Shown one piece after another: positions 59,761 to 64,000 of a stretch of 64,000 bases of DNA. The stretch is taken from the NCBI RefSeq assembly GCF_036867415.1, contig NZ_JBAJHU010000012.1, positions 1-64,000 of the forward strand, in the 5' to 3' direction. This DNA comes from Rossellomorea sp036867415 (GTDB lineage Bacteria > Bacillota > Bacilli > Bacillales > Bacillaceae_B). The translations under genes and the position numbers were made by a program. Every line of letters begins with the position of its first letter. The first letter of the stretch is position 1. The notes under the pieces were generated by a model that was not told the origin of the DNA, did no database searches, and saw nothing but the letters and a program-made list of their open reading frames with translations.

Positions 59761-61035
59761 TTGGACGATATACCACTGTATTCATTGGTTTTATTGGGAG
59801 TATTAATTCTGCTTTCTGCCTTTTTCTCATCGGCAGAAACTGCTTATTCGAGTGTGAATAAGATCAGGTTAAAGAACTTCGAAGGTGACGGAGTAAGAGG
59901 AAGTAAAAAAGCTGTCTATATCGCAGAAAACTTTGATCATGCTTTGTCGACCATCCTCATCGGTAATAACATCGTTAACATTGCTGCAGCAAGTATTTCC
60001 GCAAGCCTTGCAGCCAAGATTGTCGGCGGCAATACCGGCTTGGTCATCAGTACATTTGTCATGACCATCGTCATCCTCATATTCGGGGAGATACTGCCTA
60101 AGTCATTGGCTAAAGAAAATGCGGAAAGCTGGGCCTTGACGATATCCGGAGTTCTATATTTGTTGATCAAGATTCTCACACCGATCAATTTCCTGTTCCT
60201 TAAGTTAAAGGAGCTGGTTTCTAAGCTGTTCTCTAAAAATGATGCAATGCCTTCAGTAACAGAAGAAGAATTAAAGGCAATGCTTGATATTAGTGAAGAA
60301 GAAGGCGTAATCGACAAAGAGGAAAGAGAGTTAATTTATCGCTCAATGGATTTTGATGATATCATCGCATCAGAGGTATTAACTCCTAGAATCGATGTAA
60401 AAGCGGTAGAAGTAAATCAACCAATAGAGGAAATTAAAGAAATATTCTTTGAAGAACGTTTCTCCCGTATCCCGGTTTACGAGGATCATATCGATAATAT
60501 TATCGGTATTCTATCAGAGAAAGAATTCTTCACCCACTTATTGAAATTCGGTGAAGTAAATATCCGTGAACTGATCAGAGAACCGATGTTTGTATTCGAA
60601 TCCGCCAAGATTTCTTTATTGCTTACAAAATTACAAAAAGATAAAGTCCATATGGCGGTCGTCGTCGATGAATTCGGTGGAACTACAGGACTGATCACGT
60701 TAGAGGATATCCTGGAAGAAATAGTTGGCGAAATCTGGGATGAACAAGATGAAAAAGTACATTCAATGACTAAGATCAATGAAAAAATGTATAAATTTGA
60801 CTCTCAATATCAGCTCGATGATTTCACTGAATTACTGAATGTCCCGGAGCCAGAAAGCTCCTATCATACTCTTGGGGGCTGGGTAGTGGAAAGTTTCGAA
60901 GATATACCGACTGAAGGTGAAAGCTTCGAATACGAACACTTAAAGATTACAGTGGATGAAGTGGATAACCGGAGGATTCGTACAATCAAGGTCGACATTC
61001 TTGAACAATCAGCAGAAGACCTGATACAATCATAG
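59761..61035 (+). CDS. CNNM/CorC-type (hemolysin family) magnesium exporter
   Basis: A 424-residue membrane protein. Residues 1-180 are the DUF21 domain with three to four helices (FFSSAETAYSSVNKIRL). Two CBS domains follow (ASEVLTPRIDVKAVEVN and IREPMFVFESAKISLLLT with VVDEFGGTTGLITLEDILEEIVGEI), then the CorC_HlyC domain. B. subtilis relatives YhdP (MpfA), YrkA and YqhB export Mg or affect cation balance. TTG start is 12 bases from AGGAG. A structured leader precedes it. Confidence 0.9.
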   Translation: MDDIPLYSLVLLGVLILLSAFFSSAETAYSSVNKIRLKNFEGDGVRGSKKAVYIAENFDHALSTILIGNNIVNIAAASISASLAAKIVGGNTGLVISTFVMTIVILIFGEILPKSLAKENAESWALTISGVLYLLIKILTPINFLFLKLKELVSKLFSKNDAMPSVTEEELKAMLDISEEEGVIDKEERELIYRSMDFDDIIASEVLTPRIDVKAVEVNQPIEEIKEIFFEERFSRIPVYEDHIDNIIGILSEKEFFTHLLKFGEVNIRELIREPMFVFESAKISLLLTKLQKDKVHMAVVVDEFGGTTGLITLEDILEEIVGEIWDEQDEKVHSMTKINEKMYKFDSQYQLDDFTELLNVPEPESSYHTLGGWVVESFEDIPTEGESFEYEHLKITVDEVDNRRIRTIKVDILEQSAEDLIQS

Positions 61036-61089
61036 TTTTACTGATAAAGGTAATAAGATTACCAGCAGTAAGAGAACATAATAGTTATA

Positions 61090-61122
61090 AATAACAGGCA
61101 GTTTAATGCCTGTTATTTTTTT
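61090..61122 (+). terminator. Rho-independent terminator
   Basis: AATAACAGGCA pairs with TGCCTGTTATT and is followed by five T. Confidence 0.85.
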
Positions 61123-61150
61123 AGAAAAAGAAGAAGGAGATTATACTTAT

Positions 61151-61996
61151 ATGACTCAACATGAAACGAAACAATATTTACTTCAAGAGCTTGAAGTCGT
61201 TGCTAAATGGGAGAAAGATCAGAAAGGGCTGTGGTTCTGGGAGAAAATCGGCAGGGTGCCATTTATGATACTTGATCGAATTACGCCGAAAATGGTACAT
61301 AAAAAAGTGGGGCAGGCACTTGATGAAATCGGAAGCTTCATCCAAAAAGGAGGAAGCTATCTTACCAGCGAAAAAGAAGTGTTAAAAAGAGTTCATAAAC
61401 TAACGGATAACGACCATGTATCGATCGATTCCCTTAAGGAGCTGCCGTTGACAGTGATGGATGATATCAGCGAGGCAATCGTTCAGTCCAGAAAAAAAGT
61501 GGCCATGACCCAAGGAGCAACGACAGGGATTGGAGGATTTCTTACATTAAGTATCGATATCCCATTCATTTTGGGTATCTCATTAAAAACACTCCAGGAA
61601 ATTGCCTTAAGCTACGGATTTGACCCGAGTGAACAACGTGAGAGAATCTTTATCATCAAATGTCTTCAGTTCGTTTCTTCTGATATTGTCGGCAAACAGG
61701 CAATACTTCAGGAATTAACTGATTTTAACTCTCTCAATCCTGAAAAAAGGGACCAGACTCTCTCGCAACTTCAAGGATGGAGAGAAGTCATGGTCAGTTT
61801 CCGTGATAATTTCGGATGGAAAAAGCTATTTCAAATGATTCCGATCGCGGGCATACTGTTCGGATCATTGATCAATAAATCAATGATGCATGACATAGGG
61901 GAAGCAGGGCGTATGCTTTACAGAAAACGCCGCATTCTAGAAAAAATCGGGGAGAAGCAGAACGTTGATCATAAGCATTCTATAGAGAGTTCTTAA
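61151..61996 (+). CDS. EcsC family protein
   Basis: A 281-residue protein of the EcsC family: LEVVAKWEKDQKGLWFWEKI at the start, KKVAMTQGATTGIGGFLTLS and DIPFILGISLKTLQEIALSY in the centre. EcsC stands beside the EcsAB transporter in B. subtilis, but such copies are also found alone, as here, with unknown role. AAGGAG lies 11 bases before ATG 61151. Probably cotranscribed with the following gene. Confidence 0.85.
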   Translation: MTQHETKQYLLQELEVVAKWEKDQKGLWFWEKIGRVPFMILDRITPKMVHKKVGQALDEIGSFIQKGGSYLTSEKEVLKRVHKLTDNDHVSIDSLKELPLTVMDDISEAIVQSRKKVAMTQGATTGIGGFLTLSIDIPFILGISLKTLQEIALSYGFDPSEQRERIFIIKCLQFVSSDIVGKQAILQELTDFNSLNPEKRDQTLSQLQGWREVMVSFRDNFGWKKLFQMIPIAGILFGSLINKSMMHDIGEAGRMLYRKRRILEKIGEKQNVDHKHSIESS

Positions 61997-62037
61997 TAAA
62001 TGAAATCAAAACACTAAAGTAAAGGGAGAAAAAGAAA

Positions 62038-62943
62038 GTGAATATTAACGGTTATCGCATAGCTCCAGGAATATTAAGAGAATGGGGCAAGAGCCTGATT
62101 CCGGAATTGGAATGGTTTTACTTTGAAAAGAGTATTCCAGGGATGGACATGTTTTCACTGTCATCCTTAGAATATTCTGCAGTTCCGTTAGATATCCGAA
62201 CGTCATATGGGACCTGGTCATTAAGCAGTGAAACGAAATTTTACACAAAGATGAGTCCACAAGTATTCTCAAGTCTATCCGCTTCTCTTCAAACTGAAAT
62301 CATCAAGCAGCAGTGGCAGACTGGGAGAGGACTTGTATTTGAACTTGAAGAACTTATGGAGCTGGCAGGAATAAACAGACATTCATATACCGGCGTTTCG
62401 ATCGCAGACAATAAAGAAATTATTTTGCTGAATCTCCCTTTATGGGAGAGCTTTTCGGAAATGGAGCGTCATCGTTTTCTAGTAAACTACGGAACTCAAT
62501 GGGTGAATGATAAAGCACTTTGGAGTGAATTAGAGAAAGATAGTCAAAATGAGTTGAAAGAGAAATACCTTTGCCTTGCGGATAAAATCGATACATTTCC
62601 ATCTTCGAATGGTCCGAATTGTTTGGCTGCTGTTGCAGGAGCCATTACAGGCGATGAAACATTTTTTAACTCATGGATGAAAGAGGAAGCGTTTTTAAGA
62701 GTCATAAAAGATGCGAATTATGAACCTCGCGGGTCTGAAACAATCACAGAAGGTGACGTATTGATATGGTTTAACGAATCGAAACAAGTCATTCATTCCT
62801 GTTATGTCTTAAATAGCGAATTTGCTTTTAATAAACAGGGACAAACCATGTTCAATCCATGGCAAATCCTTAAACTTCCGGATATCATCAATAGCTGGAA
62901 ATATCCAGGTACTTACTCAATACTCTATAGAAAACCAAAGTAA
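62038..62943 (+). CDS. Unknown protein with a possible NlpC/papain-like cysteine fold
   Basis: A 301-residue GTG-started protein. I do not recognise a named family. The C-terminal third has a pattern typical of papain-like folds: GPNCLAAVAGAI (possible cysteine near residue 196), GDVLIWF, then VIHSCYVL with a histidine and FNKQGQTMF with the polar residue. The N-terminal two thirds is helical and unassigned. No signal peptide. GGGAG lies before GTG; 42 bases after ecsC-like gene. Confidence 0.5.
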   Translation: MNINGYRIAPGILREWGKSLIPELEWFYFEKSIPGMDMFSLSSLEYSAVPLDIRTSYGTWSLSSETKFYTKMSPQVFSSLSASLQTEIIKQQWQTGRGLVFELEELMELAGINRHSYTGVSIADNKEIILLNLPLWESFSEMERHRFLVNYGTQWVNDKALWSELEKDSQNELKEKYLCLADKIDTFPSSNGPNCLAAVAGAITGDETFFNSWMKEEAFLRVIKDANYEPRGSETITEGDVLIWFNESKQVIHSCYVLNSEFAFNKQGQTMFNPWQILKLPDIINSWKYPGTYSILYRKPK

Positions 62944-62954
62944 TAAAACAAAAG

Positions 62955-62993
62955 CGAGGGACGGGCCATCGTTTTCTAATGGCCCGTCCCTCG
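62955..62993. terminator. Terminator with 15-bp perfect arms
   Basis: CGAGGGACGGGCCAT pairs exactly with ATGGCCCGTCCCTCG. On the minus strand it is followed by CTTTTGTTTTATT, so it probably serves the SET-domain gene as well. Confidence 0.85.
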
Positions 62994-63016
62994 ACGCGTT
63001 AATTGATTAAACGGTT

Positions 63017-63406
63017 TTACTCATCTTCTGACTCTTTGTTGAACCAAAGCGGTTCATCGTTGTCGACTTCACCGTTGTAATTGATGAGTAGTTCTTCACC
63101 TGCTTTAATATCTTCATAAGCATAAAAGTCAAACGTATGATTATCGAAATTTATCTCGTAAATCGTATTTGGGGTGTATGAATGGTTAAACAGCATACCA
63201 TAGCCCAATAGCAAAGCAGTATGGTTGATTCCATATTCAAAAACATAATCTGCAAGGAACGTTTTTTCGATATGTTCGTGCTCTTCATTCGGATAGGGGA
63301 TAACCGGTGCTTCATGTACGAGCTCCCCTTTAGTGATATCCCTCTTGGCAAAAACGCCTCTATTCAAATCACCATCACTTAGTGAGGACATCTTCACTTC
63401 AATCAT
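63017..63406 (-). CDS. SET-domain protein
   Basis: A 129-residue protein consisting almost only of a SET domain: RGVFAKRDITKGELVHEAP at the start, LLGYGMLFNHSYTPNTIYEI with the N-H-S-x-x-P-N signature, and AYEDIKAGEELLINYNGEV at the end. SET domains are lysine methyltransferases and are rare in bacteria outside some lineages. Target unknown. The ribosome site is GAAGGTG before ATG 63406. Confidence 0.85.
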   Translation of the reverse strand: MIEVKMSSLSDGDLNRGVFAKRDITKGELVHEAPVIPYPNEEHEHIEKTFLADYVFEYGINHTALLLGYGMLFNHSYTPNTIYEINFDNHTFDFYAYEDIKAGEELLINYNGEVDNDEPLWFNKESEDE

Positions 63407-63557
63407 TTTTTCACCTTCTTCTTATAATACTGACCTAGTAAGCTTGTCATGAATCGGGAGAGAAAGCAACTGTTTTGATAAGAATGAGGGAAATCAGAAG
63501 GTGATTCAACAATTCCCTAACTAACAAGAAAATATTGCAGGGAATTCCATTCCCTCG

Positions 63558-64000
63558 TTAAAACAACATTTCGAAGAAGTCGCCGATATTTCTTGCACTT
63601 CTTACAAACCAGTTTGCTTTCTCTACAGATACAGCGGCGTATACATCAACTGCTATTTCTTGTTCAAGATCGTCCAAAATGTACTCATTTTTTTCACTTT
63701 TAACTAGAACGAGTTCACCAATCTTTTCGCCTTTTTTTATAGGGGCTTGAAGTTCTCCGTTTTCGTTTAATTTATCCAAATTCAACTTCACTTTCGCTTC
63801 GCTGATTTCGTCTTTTGGCAATCGGATTTTCAACGGCTTTTTCACTTCCATCTTTACTGTATCCTTTTTTCCGTCTATTACCGGAAGCGTCTTTTCCTTT
63901 ACAGCATCATCAAGGGTGAACTGCACAGTTTGTATTTGATTGAAGCCATAATCAAGAAGCTCTTTCGTTTGAATGAACCGCTCTGCACTGCTTGGTTGGC
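63558..64000 (-). CDS. D-alanyl-D-alanine carboxypeptidase, C-terminal part (partial)
   Basis: The gene runs off the right edge. The frame is open from 64000 (ERFIQTKELLDYGFNQIQTV) through the PBP5 C-terminal beta domain (PIKKGEKIGELVLVKSEKN) to the amphipathic tail ANWFVRSARNIGDFFEMLF. This is the DacA/DacF type low-molecular-weight PBP that trims pentapeptides. The catalytic SxxK part lies outside the window, so dacA and dacF cannot be told apart. Confidence 0.85.
   Translation of the reverse strand, partial: QPSSAERFIQTKELLDYGFNQIQTVQFTLDDAVKEKTLPVIDGKKDTVKMEVKKPLKIRLPKDEISEAKVKLNLDKLNENGELQAPIKKGEKIGELVLVKSEKNEYILDDLEQEIAVDVYAAVSVEKANWFVRSARNIGDFFEMLF

Noticed and set aside
1..64000. tRNA, rRNA, CRISPR arrays, insertion sequences, prophage genes
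   Set aside because: I looked for cloverleaf ends, regular direct repeats, transposase or integrase motifs and phage structural genes and found none that I could support.

Overview
The window is low-GC Gram-positive DNA that looks like a spore-forming Bacillaceae chromosome. The evidence is strong GGAGG-type ribosome sites with frequent TTG and GTG starts, two half-length Spo0M-like proteins, an FbpB-type small basic protein, DUF3889 and DUF3892 proteins, an EcsC protein, a TmrB-like protein, and sigma-W-like and sigma-K-like promoter elements. I cannot fix the genus; a Rossellomorea/Bacillus relative is plausible. I saw no rRNA, tRNA, insertion sequence, prophage or CRISPR array.

Layout. 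1-650: a small gene (possibly frameshifted) behind a Fur-box-like site, and a remnant of a GyrB TOPRIM segment. 650-9900: short units for small-molecule modification and detoxification (beta-lactamase-fold hydrolase, acetyltransferases, histidine phosphatase, MFS exporter with its ArsR-type regulator, VOC protein, PP2C-like phosphatase, nucleotidyltransferase, nitroreductase). 10050-15800: an arsenic island, arsR-arsB-arsC followed by arsD-arsA-phosphatase-HesB-like protein, with a phosphinothricin-acetyltransferase-type (ArsN-like) gene just beyond. Two near-identical operator-like sequences precede the two halves. 15800-29300: mostly single genes, including a SNF2 helicase, a TraB protein, a nucleoside hydrolase, an AidB-type acyl-CoA dehydrogenase, a VOC gene behind a LexA-box promoter, and a 27-residue protein with nine cysteines. 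29500-32100: a cadmium/zinc unit (SmtB/ArsR repressor plus P-type ATPase). 32100-38900: small membrane and probable spore-surface genes, a fused acetyltransferase-HAD gene, glutaminase, TmrB-like ATPase, and an FbpB-like/Spo0M-like pair. 39000-46800: three exporter genes, two of them next to their own regulators. 47000-56100: methyltransferases, azoreductase, LysM-CAP protein, lipoprotein and nucleotidyltransferase. 56300-64000: a class B penicillin-binding protein, a sigma-W-type small membrane gene, a CNNM/CorC transporter with a structured leader, EcsC, a possible papain/NlpC-fold protein, a SET-domain protein, and the C-terminal part of a D-Ala-D-Ala carboxypeptidase running off the right edge.

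The window is rich in stress and detoxification functions: about eight GNAT domains, four drug-type MFS exporters, four SAM methyltransferases, three nucleotidyltransferase-fold proteins, and two metal/metalloid efflux systems. The strongest less-ordinary signals are the extended ars island with paired operators, the nine-cysteine peptide, the LexA-box promoter in front of a VOC gene, the GNAT-HAD fusion with an internal ribosome site, the GyrB remnant, and several genes below usual calling thresholds.
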